Positions 1 through 8,458 of a stretch of DNA of 64,000 bases are shown one piece after another. The notes under the pieces are model-generated. The model ran no database searches. It was not told the DNA's origin and saw only the letters and a list, made by a program, of their open reading frames with translations. This DNA comes from Methanolapillus africanus (GTDB taxonomy: Archaea > Halobacteriota > Methanosarcinia > Methanosarcinales > Methanosarcinaceae), in assembly GCF_032714475.1 (NCBI RefSeq), contig NZ_JAWDKD010000002.1, positions 1 through 64,000 of the forward strand, in the 5' to 3' direction. Numbering within the stretch: position 1 is the first letter of the stretch; the number at the start of each line of letters is the position of its first letter. Position numbers and translations under genes: made by a program.

Positions 1-110
1 CTCGAAGATGGGAATCACATAATCGTTTTCGTTGCCGTATTCATCGATTCTTTCATCAAAATCTTCCGCGCGGAATCCGTTTGAAAAACCGGATTCAAAT
101 TCGGAATCAG
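1..110. repeat. 110-bp direct duplication of the 3' part of the PIN-ATPase gene
   Basis: Positions 1-110 match positions 333-442 base for base by eye. The second copy lies inside the PIN/KH ATPase gene, in the part coding for its acidic Ser/Asp-rich linker and the start of the C-terminal domain. The first copy lies beyond that gene's stop codon at 129-131. It could be a real local duplication or a contig-end overlap, because the first base of the window is also the first base of the repeat. Confidence 0.9.
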
Positions 111-128
111 GAAGACAGAAATTTTGAA

Positions 129-2357
129 TCAGTCGGTCGACAAACGGACATCGACCAACTCACCGTTTCTGAATCCGTTCCGGATTTTTGAGGCCAATTC
201 GGAATCGGCCCGAAGCTTAATTTCGCCCGACCGACCGACCGTCGCACTGAAAAGCATCCGCCCACCCATGAAAACATCGACATCCTCGCCGGAAAGTTCC
301 GGAACTTTTAAGATGAAATGCTTTTTCGTTTTCTCGAAGATGGGAATCACATAATCGTTTTCGTTGCCGTATTCATCGATTCTTTCATCAAAATCTTCCG
401 CGCGGAATCCGTTTGAAAAACCGGATTCAAATTCGGAATCAGAGTCGGAATCGGAACCGGAATCAGAGTCGAATTCATCGTCAAATTCGGAAGAATTTGA
501 CCGTGCGGCGGCAAAGCGGGAAGAATTATACGGATGGTAAGAAGAGTCATCTGAATCGCCGGCATTTGATTTTTTCATGCCGCGCCGGTCCCGCATCGTC
601 AAATCCCGGACGTCAATCCGGATACCGAGTTTGGATTCAATTTGAGAAATTGTATCGCCGCCCCGGCCAATAACTTTTCTTTTGTCCGTCGGTTTGACTT
701 TGACAACCGCGTTCCGGTCGGAAACCATTTCCGCCTCAACCGGCCCCGAAACATAACGGGCGACTTCCATTTTAATTTTAGATTCCATTCCGTCCCACGC
801 GGGTTTTCGGACAGTTTCATTTTCACGGGCGGAAAGCGCCGCACCGACCGGCATAACAACCACTTGTTCGCCGTACGTGTAAATTTCATATTCCGCCACC
901 TTTGACGCCATCTCGGATACCACGATCACCGGCCGCGCCAAGTCTGCTTCCATCATGCCGCTGGGGACTTTGACAGTGAATTCAAGCGTGTACACTTTGG
1001 CGATCTCGCCTTTGTCAATGAAAATCACGGTGTCAACGACTTGCGGAATAATGCCGAGCTCCACCCGCCCGATCAGCCGCTGAACCGCGTCAATCGCGCG
1101 CGTCGCGTGAACGACGCCGAGCATGCCGACGCCCGCGAGGCGCATGTCCGCAAACAGCAAAAAGTCCTTCGTTTTTCGAACTTCGTCGTAGATGGTGTAA
1201 TCCGGACGCACCAGCAACAAAAGATCGGCTGTGTTTTCCATTTTACCATCCAGCGGCGCGTATTGCGTCACTTCGGCGGGCACCTGCAAATCGCGCGGCG
1301 ACTCCATCGTCTTGACGACGTTGCCGGCGGATAACAAGAATCGTGCAACGCCGGCAGCAAATGTGGATTTTCCGGCGCCCGGCGATCCGGCGATGAGGAC
1401 GCCGCGCTGTTCCAGAATACGGTTTTTGAGTTCGTCGCTCGCTTTGTATTTTTCAAAATCGACGGACGCAATCGGACGGACGATGGTAATTTCCGTGTCG
1501 TCCGAAAACGGCGCTGCCGTCATCGCAATTCGCATATCCCGGATTTGAAGAACAAGCGCGCTCATCGGGTCTTCCGACTCCATTTCAATAAATGAATCGG
1601 AATCGTGTTTGGCAAACTCGACCAACTCGGCCCGGATTTTGGATAATTCGGCGGCGCTGATCGCCGTATCGCCGACCGGGATGTATTTCATTTCACCGAC
1701 GGATCCTCTTTTGGCCATCGGCAGGCAATTGTTTTTCAAATGGACGGACATGGTGGTGGGATCAAACCAGGACAGAACGGATAAATCCAAATACGGGTCG
1801 CCTTGTTCTTCGATTTGTTCGTCCGCGCCGAGCCGCACGGCGGACGGGACAAAATCCACATGAAGCCCGCGCGCAACGCCGACGGCGGCTTGAACTTTGT
1901 CCGATGTGACAAAAAGACCGCCGAATTCGACCGCCGTTTCCCGAATGAGCGCGTCGACCGCCCCAAAGGCAGCGTCTGCGACGCGGTATTTTTCCGGGCG
2001 GCTGCCGGCAAACGTCAGCCGGATTTCGTCGTCCGCATGCATTTGTTGAAGAGCGACAATTTCGGAAAGCCCTAAGAATCCGATTTCTTTGCCTGAATTG
2101 GCTTGATGTTCAAGTTCCGCCAAAACGGCTTCCGGAATAACGACTGTTAACTTATTGGAAGAAGAATAACGTCCTGCGGCAATGCCGTTGGATAAAACGC
2201 CGTCAATGACCGCACTGGTGTCGGCAACGACGATTTCACAGGAATATTTTTTGACCGGGTTAAAATTCATATCAAATCCGGAAACGACTTCCGCTTTTGA
2301 ATGAACAGGACTTTTTGTATTTTGCTTGGATATTTTTTTAGAGTTCATAGAGTTCAT
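129..2357 (-). CDS. PIN domain / PilT-type ATPase with KH domain
   Basis: 742-residue protein of the archaeal PINc/VapC-family ATPase type. In order: a PIN nuclease-like domain at about 40-175 (VVADTSAVIDG with acidic residues), a P-loop ATPase of the PilT/VirB11 class with Walker A GSPGAGKS near 325, a KH RNA-binding motif with VIGRGGDTISQIE near 570, an acidic Ser/Asp-rich linker (about 625-655) and a short C-terminal beta-rich domain. Family members are soluble and thought to act on RNA, but the substrate is unknown. Two in-frame ATGs (2357 and 2348) could serve as start; the longer is given. The linker is unusually long, and part of its coding sequence is duplicated beyond the stop codon. 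Family confidence is high, function low. Confidence 0.85.
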   Translation of the reverse strand: MNSMNSKKISKQNTKSPVHSKAEVVSGFDMNFNPVKKYSCEIVVADTSAVIDGVLSNGIAAGRYSSSNKLTVVIPEAVLAELEHQANSGKEIGFLGLSEIVALQQMHADDEIRLTFAGSRPEKYRVADAAFGAVDALIRETAVEFGGLFVTSDKVQAAVGVARGLHVDFVPSAVRLGADEQIEEQGDPYLDLSVLSWFDPTTMSVHLKNNCLPMAKRGSVGEMKYIPVGDTAISAAELSKIRAELVEFAKHDSDSFIEMESEDPMSALVLQIRDMRIAMTAAPFSDDTEITIVRPIASVDFEKYKASDELKNRILEQRGVLIAGSPGAGKSTFAAGVARFLLSAGNVVKTMESPRDLQVPAEVTQYAPLDGKMENTADLLLLVRPDYTIYDEVRKTKDFLLFADMRLAGVGMLGVVHATRAIDAVQRLIGRVELGIIPQVVDTVIFIDKGEIAKVYTLEFTVKVPSGMMEADLARPVIVVSEMASKVAEYEIYTYGEQVVVMPVGAALSARENETVRKPAWDGMESKIKMEVARYVSGPVEAEMVSDRNAVVKVKPTDKRKVIGRGGDTISQIESKLGIRIDVRDLTMRDRRGMKKSNAGDSDDSSYHPYNSSRFAAARSNSSEFDDEFDSDSGSDSDSDSEFESGFSNGFRAEDFDERIDEYGNENDYVIPIFEKTKKHFILKVPELSGEDVDVFMGGRMLFSATVGRSGEIKLRADSELASKIRNGFRNGELVDVRLSTD

Positions 2358-2534
2358 ACCGAAAAATAGACTGTATATCTATAATAAACCATTCGAAAAG
2401 GAGGAGAAGAGAAAAGGGAAGAAGAAAATAAGAAAACAAAAGAAATAGAAAGAAAAATAAAAGAAGAAAAATAAAAGAAAAATGAATAAAAGAAAAAATG
2501 AAAGAAAATTAAAAATCAGAACCAGATAAACGAA
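2358..2534. terminator. T-rich termination region for hisI
   Basis: About 125 bp (2396-2520) of nearly pure purine on the plus strand, so the minus-strand hisI transcript would run into long U-rich tracts. Archaeal RNA polymerase terminates at such oligo-U runs. The same arrangement follows most genes in this window. Confidence 0.5.
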
Positions 2535-2906
2535 TCAATAAACATCTTCGGCGTCAAAAACTTTTTCACCCACCGTTTTTCCATCGATTGTCCGGTAAAA
2601 GCAGGACCGGTATCCAGTGTGGCAGGCGCCGCCGACTTGTTCGACCAAAAGCAAAACCACGTCTTCATCGCAGTCGGTTAAAATCTCCTTCACATATTGA
2701 TAATGACCGGACGTTTCTCCTTTTTTCCAAAGAGATTTTCGGCTTCGGCTCCAAAAGTGGGCGATTTTTGTTTCCGCCGTCAATTGAAGCGCCTCTTTGT
2801 TCATAAACGCGAACATCAGAACGTCGCGCGTTTCCGCATCCTGAACAATCGCCGGAATGAGCCCGTTTTCGAATTTTAAAGAATTGACCAGATTGGAATC
2901 AGACAT
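2535..2906 (-). CDS. hisI: Phosphoribosyl-AMP cyclohydrolase
   Basis: 123 residues, the usual length of a monofunctional HisI without the HisE part. It opens the adenine ring of phosphoribosyl-AMP in the third step of histidine synthesis, in the cytoplasm. Visible signatures are WSRSRKSLWKKGETSGH in the middle, the metal-binding DCDEDVVLLLVEQ block, and the Cys-rich end GGACHTGYRSCFYR, giving the three Cys that bind zinc plus the Asp residues that bind magnesium. It stands alone, with no other his gene nearby. A TATA-like box lies 24-32 bases upstream of the ATG and no ribosome binding site is seen, suggesting a leaderless transcript. Confidence 0.95.
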   Translation of the reverse strand: MSDSNLVNSLKFENGLIPAIVQDAETRDVLMFAFMNKEALQLTAETKIAHFWSRSRKSLWKKGETSGHYQYVKEILTDCDEDVVLLLVEQVGGACHTGYRSCFYRTIDGKTVGEKVFDAEDVY

Positions 2907-2929
2907 AACAGGTAAGGCTTTTGGATTAG

Positions 2930-2973
2930 TATATAAATTTTCCGATTTTGATAAAATCCGCAGCGTTATAAAG
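2930..2973. promoter_or_regulatory. Divergent TATA boxes for hisI and the RecA-like gene
   Basis: The sequence reads tatataaat at 2930-2938 (ATTTATATA on the minus strand, 24 bases from the hisI ATG) and gttataaag at 2965-2973 (26 bases before the plus-strand ATG at 2999). Both spacings fit archaeal promoters that give leaderless or near-leaderless transcripts. Assigned by eye. Confidence 0.45.
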
Positions 2974-2998
2974 GATTAGGATTTTTTGTTTTTGTGAA

Positions 2999-3712
2999 AT
3001 GATGACAATGAAAAATTTCACAACCGGCATTCCCGAAATTGACCGCCTGACAAGGAGCTGTGTCAAAGGCGGGTCGTTTTTGCTCTTTTGCGGAAACGAT
3101 GATGAGGGAATGGAATCCTTTTTGGCCCTGATTGAGAGATCGGGGAGGCAAGCTGAAAAGGAGGACGAAAAACAAAACCCCCGAGAAAACCAGAAGGCAA
3201 CAGAAAACGGCTGCCGGCTTTCAAAAGCCTGCCCTTCCGGCCGGAAGCACGGCAGTCCGTTTCATACTTTTTTTATCATCGACAGCATCAGCGAAGAATT
3301 TTCAAACTCAACGCCGGAAGAGATTGTCCCCAAGATTCTCCAAATCCGCAGCGATTTGAGGAATAAAAACGGAAAGCGGAACGAAAACACGAACGAGAAC
3401 AAAGAAAAGAGCACGGACAAAACAGACGAGAACAATGAAAGTTCCGAGCCTTTTTTAATCGGCTGCCTTCATGAAGGCATTTTGCCGGAAGCGGTTGAAA
3501 ACCGCCTCAAACATATTGCCGACACTCATTTTCAGTTTGAAATGCGGGAACGGGGAAATTCCTTTGAGAGAACGCTGGCAGTTTACAAATACAAGACCGG
3601 CTGCGGCGATGACGCAGAATCGGAGATACCTGAAAGAATAAACGGAAAGGTATTCCGGTACATTTTGGACGGCGGCAAATTTCAAATTGAGAGTAAAAAG
3701 AGAATTTACTGA
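2999..3712 (+). CDS. RecA/KaiC-like protein without a P-loop
   Basis: 237 residues. The opening (FTTGIPEIDRLTRSCVKGGSFLLFCGNDDEG) and the end (a Phe-x-Tyr-x-Leu/Gly strand pattern closing with ESKKRIY) resemble archaeal RAD55/KaiC-type RecA-fold proteins. The usual Walker A GxxGxGKT is absent, replaced by CGNDDEGMES, so ATP binding is doubtful. A highly charged Asn/Glu/Lys-rich insertion (about 120-145) interrupts the fold. These degenerate RecA-like proteins are common in methanogens and may act as regulatory partners; the role here is unknown. ATGs at 2999, 3002 and 3008 are all possible starts. Confidence 0.55.
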   Translation: MMTMKNFTTGIPEIDRLTRSCVKGGSFLLFCGNDDEGMESFLALIERSGRQAEKEDEKQNPRENQKATENGCRLSKACPSGRKHGSPFHTFFIIDSISEEFSNSTPEEIVPKILQIRSDLRNKNGKRNENTNENKEKSTDKTDENNESSEPFLIGCLHEGILPEAVENRLKHIADTHFQFEMRERGNSFERTLAVYKYKTGCGDDAESEIPERINGKVFRYILDGGKFQIESKKRIY

Positions 3713-3858
3713 TTTGACAAAAAATTGAATATTTTCCATTTTTGAAATCAAGTTTATATATCTCTCATGGAATTTACATATTTTACAATTGGTTTTCAGC
3801 TTTTTTAATTTTGAAAAGATTTGAAATGATTATTTTATTATTTATTTGAGGGAATTTT

Positions 3859-5010
3859 ATGAATCAATCCACACAATTATTTGATCTCCGCGCAGGCAGC
3901 CTCCGGATTCAAAACCCGATCGCGCTTTCGGCGATGGCCGGCGTCACCAATGGCGGCTTTGTCAGCAAAAACGCGAAAGGTGCCGGACTTGTTGTGATCG
4001 GCGCTTACAATTTAGATAACGTATCCATAGAAGCCGCCGCAGAAGTACAAAAGCGCGGACGAGAAGAATTTATCATCGATGTTGAAAGCGTTTTCCAGAC
4101 CATTGCATCGGAAATCGATAAGATTAAAGCCGTTTCGCCGGAAACGGTTGTTGCCGTCAGCGTTCGTTCCGCTTCGATGGAGCTGCTTCTCAAAGCGGCC
4201 GAACTTCTTAAAGAGAAAAATGCCATTATGGAATTGGATGTCCACTGCCGCCAGCCGGAATTTACATCCCGGGGCCTTGGCGAAGGGCTTTTGAAAGACA
4301 CGACCGCTCTTTTGGACATGATTCAAAAAATCAAAGGAACCGGCGTCGTTTTGTCCGTTAAATTCCGGACAAGCACGGTCAATCCGATTTTAGCGGCGGA
4401 ATTCTTTGACGCGGCCGGCGTTGACATTCTTCACGCCGACGCCATGATCGAAGGAAAAGGCAGCGATTGCGACGCGGTGACGAAAATCAGAAACGCAACG
4501 CGAAAACTGCTCATCGCCAACAATTCGGTGGACGACTTTGACAGCGCGCTTGATTATTTTTCATCCGGCGCCGATATGGTGTCGGTCGCCCGGGCGGCGC
4601 GCGAGGACGCCGAATTTATTCCGTATTTGGTCAAAAACATCAGCGATTATCAGGAAGAAATCGGCTGGTACAACACGCCCAAACATATTTGCAAGCACGG
4701 CGACAACCGCGGTTTGGCTTTTTGCTGCCCGCCCGTGAAATACTGCCGCCTGTCTTCTAAAATTGAAGAAGTCGGCTTTTCTCCGAAGGAATTTACGGAG
4801 CTGAAATTGCAATTGGCCCGCGGAACGCCGCTTGAAAAGGGAGACGGCACTTGTTTCGGAAGTTTGGTTTGGTGCTGCAAACTCACAAAACCCTGTTATT
4901 TCAGAGACGGCGCTTTGGAAAACATCGGGCTTTCCGGCGACGAATACATGCGGCTGAAACACAATTTGGCAGACAAATTACTCGATCGGATTGAGGAAAA
5001 AAAGTGTTGA
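3859..5010 (+). CDS. Methanogenesis marker 9 domain protein
   Basis: 383 residues. The N-terminal 280 residues look like a TIM barrel of the FMN-oxidoreductase/Dus type (IALSAMAGVTNGGF at the start; GADMVSVARAAR near 238 as a phosphate-binding loop). The C-terminal about 100 residues carry a Cys-rich domain: CKHG, FCCPPVKYCRL, GTCFGSLVWCCKLTKPCYF. This combination is my basis for naming methanogenesis marker 9, conserved among methanogens and of unknown reaction. The Cys set suggests an iron-sulfur cluster or zinc. A GAGGGA ribosome site precedes the ATG and a TATA-like tttatatat lies about 100 bases upstream. The CitG-like gene follows after 58 bases. Confidence 0.75.
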   Translation: MNQSTQLFDLRAGSLRIQNPIALSAMAGVTNGGFVSKNAKGAGLVVIGAYNLDNVSIEAAAEVQKRGREEFIIDVESVFQTIASEIDKIKAVSPETVVAVSVRSASMELLLKAAELLKEKNAIMELDVHCRQPEFTSRGLGEGLLKDTTALLDMIQKIKGTGVVLSVKFRTSTVNPILAAEFFDAAGVDILHADAMIEGKGSDCDAVTKIRNATRKLLIANNSVDDFDSALDYFSSGADMVSVARAAREDAEFIPYLVKNISDYQEEIGWYNTPKHICKHGDNRGLAFCCPPVKYCRLSSKIEEVGFSPKEFTELKLQLARGTPLEKGDGTCFGSLVWCCKLTKPCYFRDGALENIGLSGDEYMRLKHNLADKLLDRIEEKKC

Positions 5011-5068
5011 GCGAACCGGAATAAGATGCGAATCACTCATAATTAGAAACAAAAACAGAGGAAAGAAG

Positions 5069-6043
5069 ATGTTTCAGTCTCAGCCGGATGAAACCGTTTT
5101 AGAGGATATCGCTGTCGCCGCCAGCCTGGCAATGGCGCTTGAAGCGTCTTCATACCCAAAGCCCGGAAACGTTCACCGCCTCAAGGATTTTAAAAACACG
5201 AATTACGAGCATTTTTTGGCGTCTGCGATCGCCACTGAATTTGTTTTTTGGAAGGCGGCGGCCGGCAAATCCAAAATCGGTGAACTGCTTTTTGAAGCCG
5301 TTGCCAAAAGCGAACGGCGCCAAGCCGGCGGAAACACGCATTTCGGAACATTTCTTTTGATTTTGCCGCTGGCTGCGGCCGCCGGTTCTTTGACGCAGCC
5401 AAACGACTGCGGAAAAACCCAACCGGACGCCAATCTTATTTGCCGAACGGCCGCTCAAATTTGCCGGCAAACAGACGAAGAAGACGCTTACTTCTTTTAT
5501 TTGGCATTTGAAAAACTCAACGTTCCCGCCAAAAAAGACATTGACGATGGCGCAGACTTTGACTTGTCTGATCCAAACGCGAAAGAAAGAATCAAAACTC
5601 AAAAAGTCGGTCTTTTTGGATTGATGGAAAGCGCAATCGAACGCGACATGATTGCCAAGGAATGGGTCACGGGATTTGAATTGACGCGGCGGTTTTCGGA
5701 CCGGCTTTTAGAAAACAACGCTTATTTTGTGAAAAATCCGGACAAACAATTTAAAAACGCCTTGAACAGCGCAATTGTCCTCACCTTTTTAGAATTTATG
5801 GCGGATTATTCGGACACGTTCATCGAAACGAAATTGGATGAAAAAACAGCAGCAGATGTTCGAAAAATGGCAAAAGACATATTGGATTCAAAAAAAGGAA
5901 CCGAACCGGACTTGAACCGACTCATTCCGAAAATGAATGAATTGGATAACGAGCTGCACGCTCGAAAAGCAAATCCGGGATCTTTGGCCGACATTGCGGC
6001 GGCCGGTATATTTTTAGCGCTTCTTGGAGGATTGACATTTTGA
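5069..6043 (+). CDS. CitG/MdcB-like triphosphoribosyl-dephospho-CoA synthase family protein
   Basis: 324 residues from the ATG at 5069, chosen because GAGGAAAG sits just before it; the frame is open further upstream without a ribosome site. The family signature SLAMALEASSYPKPGNVHR is at the N-terminus and NPGSLADIAAAG near the C-terminus. In bacteria the family makes the prosthetic group of citrate or malonate lyase, but those enzymes are absent here and archaeal members have no settled role. Its stop codon overlaps the start of the DUF447 gene. From memory, CitG-like and DUF447 genes also pair near methanopterin genes in methylotrophic bacteria, hinting at cofactor synthesis; that is inference. 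Confidence 0.8.
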   Translation: MFQSQPDETVLEDIAVAASLAMALEASSYPKPGNVHRLKDFKNTNYEHFLASAIATEFVFWKAAAGKSKIGELLFEAVAKSERRQAGGNTHFGTFLLILPLAAAAGSLTQPNDCGKTQPDANLICRTAAQICRQTDEEDAYFFYLAFEKLNVPAKKDIDDGADFDLSDPNAKERIKTQKVGLFGLMESAIERDMIAKEWVTGFELTRRFSDRLLENNAYFVKNPDKQFKNALNSAIVLTFLEFMADYSDTFIETKLDEKTAADVRKMAKDILDSKKGTEPDLNRLIPKMNELDNELHARKANPGSLADIAAAGIFLALLGGLTF

Positions 6044-6696
6044 AAGAAACAGCGGAAAATCTGAGACTGATGCGGGAATTCGGAATTGACGAAGGGATTT
6101 CGGAAATAATTCTGTCCAGCCGAAATGATCCGGAAAAAGATCAAACCGAACCGGAGAGCAACTGTTTGTTTAACGCAGCGCCGATCGGGATTATTTGGAA
6201 AAACGACAAAATGTTTTTACGTCTTTTCCCGGGAACGCAAACATATGAAAACTTGATGCGGGAAGAATATTTTTCAGCCAACATCACCACAGATTCCGTT
6301 TTGTACGCCAACGCCACGTTTTATGATTTGGACGCGGACGAATTTTCAACGCTGAACTTTTCCGGAACGATTGTACCGGTTTTAAAGAATGCGGACCGTT
6401 ATGTTGTTTTCCGCTGCGTCAACCGGCTGCAGACATCGGAAACACTGATTATTGACATTGAACCGATCGGCTTTAAAGTCCAAACGAAAAAATCCGGCTT
6501 TTTGGTCAACCGCGGCTTTTCTTCCATCATTGAAATTTGCGTGCATTTGACGCGTTACGAGCAAACCAAGGATCCGAAATACATTGAATTGATTAAGCAT
6601 CACTGGAGCCTGGCACAGCGGTGCGGAAGAAAAAGAGACAAAGAGGCTTTGTCGATTTTAAAAAAGCGTTTGGCCGGTTTTGAAGACGAAATTTAA
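6040..6696 (+). CDS. DUF447 family protein
   Basis: 218 residues. It starts at a TTG (6040-6042) that overlaps the TGA of the preceding gene and is preceded by GGAGG at 6026-6030, so the two are probably translationally coupled. Recognisable family features are the opening SEIILSSRN, then NAAPIGIIW and FPGTQTYENL, and an Arg-rich C-terminal helical part. The N-terminal fold is related to flavin-reductase-like split barrels. The substrate is unknown; pairing with the CitG-like gene suggests a shared cofactor-related pathway. Confidence 0.75.
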   Translation: MKETAENLRLMREFGIDEGISEIILSSRNDPEKDQTEPESNCLFNAAPIGIIWKNDKMFLRLFPGTQTYENLMREEYFSANITTDSVLYANATFYDLDADEFSTLNFSGTIVPVLKNADRYVVFRCVNRLQTSETLIIDIEPIGFKVQTKKSGFLVNRGFSSIIEICVHLTRYEQTKDPKYIELIKHHWSLAQRCGRKRDKEALSILKKRLAGFEDEI

Positions 6697-6737
6697 AAAT
6701 TGACCCTGTTTTTTGACGAATTGAAAAAACTTGTTGC

Positions 6738-6750
6738 GATAACGCGCGCG
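6738..6750 (+). repeat. GC-rich 3'-end motif, copy 1
   Basis: GATAACGCGCGCG in plus orientation. It lies 42 bases beyond the DUF447 stop but points the opposite way from what the other copies show relative to an upstream gene. It fits the orientation rule only if assigned to the marker-2 gene 500 bases away. It lacks the flanking GGCGGGC block. Confidence 0.7.
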
Positions 6751-6797
6751 ACGGCGCAGTGTCAACAGCCGGAACAGTATCCGTTCCGAATGTTATC

Positions 6798-6851
6798 CCG
6801 CAAGTTCAGACCTCTGAACGCCGCAGGCGTGAAGAGGGCGGAACTTGGCGG
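6798..6851. other. Nested hairpin, possible structured RNA
   Basis: Three coaxial stems can be drawn: an outer CCGCAAGTTC with GAACTTGGCGG (one bulged base), then CCTCT with AGAGG, then GCC with GGC closing a GCA loop, separated by short internal loops. No open frame covers it. It lies between the DUF447 gene and the repeat array. It could be a 3' UTR structure, a small RNA, or a decayed relative of the about 90-bp module at 28186. Confidence 0.4.
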
Positions 6852-6917
6852 ATTGCTGTAAAATAAGATGAAATTAGCAGAACAGCAAATCAGTTCCATA
6901 TTTTTAGATACTGTGTT

Positions 6918-7160
6918 GCACCTACAGTTAACTATTTTTAAATTTCTGCCTGCACCTGCAGTTCACTATTTTTAGATTTCAATTTGCACCTACAGGTGAC
7001 TATTTTTAGATTTCAGTTTGCATCTACTGTTTCCAAAAATACAGTTGTATTCCTCATCCGATTTGCACCTGCTGTTCGCAATCTAAATTGTACCTGCTCA
7101 TCGGTATCCGTAAAATACAGATGCTTCGCATCTGATTTTACGGGATGGTTTGCTTGACAT
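6918..7160 (+). repeat. Composite intergenic element E1 (34-bp array plus end hairpin)
   Basis: Three consecutive 34-bp units start at 6918, 6952 and 6986 (each GCACCTRCAG..., then CTATTTTTARATTTC), followed by a partial unit and a segment related to the 44-bp repeat seen at 39280. The hairpin at 7108-7143 pairs CCGTAAAATACAGATGC with GCATCTGATTTTACGG (one bulged T), and the end GGGATGGTTTGCTTGACA follows. No left-hand hairpin is present. A copy of the GC-rich motif lies 50 bases further on. No reading frame is preserved. Confidence 0.8.
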
Positions 7161-7204
7161 CTGCAAAAAACCGCCCGTCATTTTCAAAAACGCAAAAAGA
7201 AAAT

Positions 7205-7240
7205 GTGTCGCCATAACGCGCGCGCATGCTGCCCGCCAAA
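7205..7240 (+). repeat. GC-rich 3'-end motif, copy 2
   Basis: GTGTCGCCATAACGCGCGCG, then CATGCTGCCCGCC and an A-run. Read on the minus strand it follows the marker-2 stop codon: U-rich tract, GGCGGGCAGC, GCGCGCGCGTTATGGCGACAC. This is one of the best preserved copies. Confidence 0.8.
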
Positions 7241-7262
7241 AAAACAAAAAGAAAAAAGAAAA

Positions 7263-8294
7263 TTATTTTTTACAAATGCCGGTAATGCCTTCTTTGTCAA
7301 AGTCAAAAACGGTTGCCCGGTTTTCGCCCGCAAAAATATCAAGCGTCCGCTTTTTTGTGATTTCGCCGACGATGGCTGCTTTGATTCCGCCGGCTTCGAG
7401 AATGCGAATACATTCGCCTGCGTTTTCCGACGCCGCCGTGAAAACAAATCCGGTACCGGGATGCATCAAAATCCAGCGGTCAAAAACAATATCCATGTCC
7501 GGCAACGGAATCTTTTCCAAATCCACCGTTGCGCCGACCTTGCTTGTTTCAACAAGCATACCGAGCGTTCCGACAACGCCGGGGTTGCTGATGTCTTTTC
7601 CGGCGGTCACCAGCTTTTGCTTGGCCAGCTGCTGCGGCGCTTCATACATTTTTCGGATTGCTGCCGGCTCTTTAAACGATAAAGATTCAAAACTGTACGG
7701 CGAATTCGGACCGGTACGCCCATCCATGTCCACCGCAAAAATAACAACGTCACCGGGAACAGCTGTGTCGCTTCGGATCAATTCATCTTTTTTGGCGATG
7801 CCGATAATTGCCACCGAGAGGGTTGTTGCGCCTTCCGGATGCGTGTGTCCGCCGACGACGGGGACGCCGAACTTTTTGACGCCTTCTGCCATTCCTTTAA
7901 AAATCTCGGTGAAATCTTCCGTTTTGGACGACGAAACGACGTCGACCAAAGCCAGCGGTTTTCCGCCCATCGCGACAATATCGTTGACGTTCGCCAGAAC
8001 GGACGTAAATCCGGCCCACCACGGGCTTTTTTCGACCAAGCGGCCCCAAATGCCGTCTGCGGCAAATAAGATGACGTCGCCGCCGCCGATGTCAATTGCC
8101 GCCGCGTCATCCCCGAAATCGACGACGCAGCCGCCGTACATATCGGAAACGGATTCAAAAATAGCGGCAATGTCCGCAATCGGCTTCTTGCGGGAAACAC
8201 CTTCAAAAGAACGAATAGCGTTGGCCAATGCGTCAACTGCCGGTTGGCTGAAATCGATTCGAGGACCATTTTTTTCCAAAGAAAACACGCTCAC
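7263..8294 (-). CDS. Methanogenesis marker protein 2 (AIR-synthase-like)
   Basis: 343 residues of the PurM/ThiL/HypE-like fold: VDFGDDAAAIDIGGGDVILF (metal/ATP site), then NVNDIVAMGGKPLALVDVVS, GGHTHPEGATTLSVAIIG and the glycine-rich GDVVIFAVDMDG. Family knowledge: methanogenesis marker 2 is found in methanogens and related to AIR synthase; its reaction is not established. Dimeric ATP-dependent chemistry is expected by analogy. The start is taken as GTG at 8294 (the ATG two bases upstream is out of frame). The 3' side carries the GC-rich motif and element E1. Confidence 0.85.
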   Translation of the reverse strand: MSVFSLEKNGPRIDFSQPAVDALANAIRSFEGVSRKKPIADIAAIFESVSDMYGGCVVDFGDDAAAIDIGGGDVILFAADGIWGRLVEKSPWWAGFTSVLANVNDIVAMGGKPLALVDVVSSSKTEDFTEIFKGMAEGVKKFGVPVVGGHTHPEGATTLSVAIIGIAKKDELIRSDTAVPGDVVIFAVDMDGRTGPNSPYSFESLSFKEPAAIRKMYEAPQQLAKQKLVTAGKDISNPGVVGTLGMLVETSKVGATVDLEKIPLPDMDIVFDRWILMHPGTGFVFTAASENAGECIRILEAGGIKAAIVGEITKKRTLDIFAGENRATVFDFDKEGITGICKK

Positions 8295-8458
8295 ATTGAT
8301 TTGGAATAAATAACAAAAGAATGAAAATATAAATGAAACCGGAATGAAAATTAAAAAGATAAAAGAGAATTGACAACACTTTCTCTTTTATTTCTTTTGC
8401 TTCATAATTTTCAAATTATTGGATCTATTGATCATTAATCATTTGATTATTTAATCAT

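Noticed and set aside
7150..8313. Plus-strand open frame of 387 codons
   Set aside because: It is antisense to the marker-2 gene, whose motifs are clear; the protein is Ser/Pro/Thr-rich shadow sequence and begins inside the repeat hairpin.
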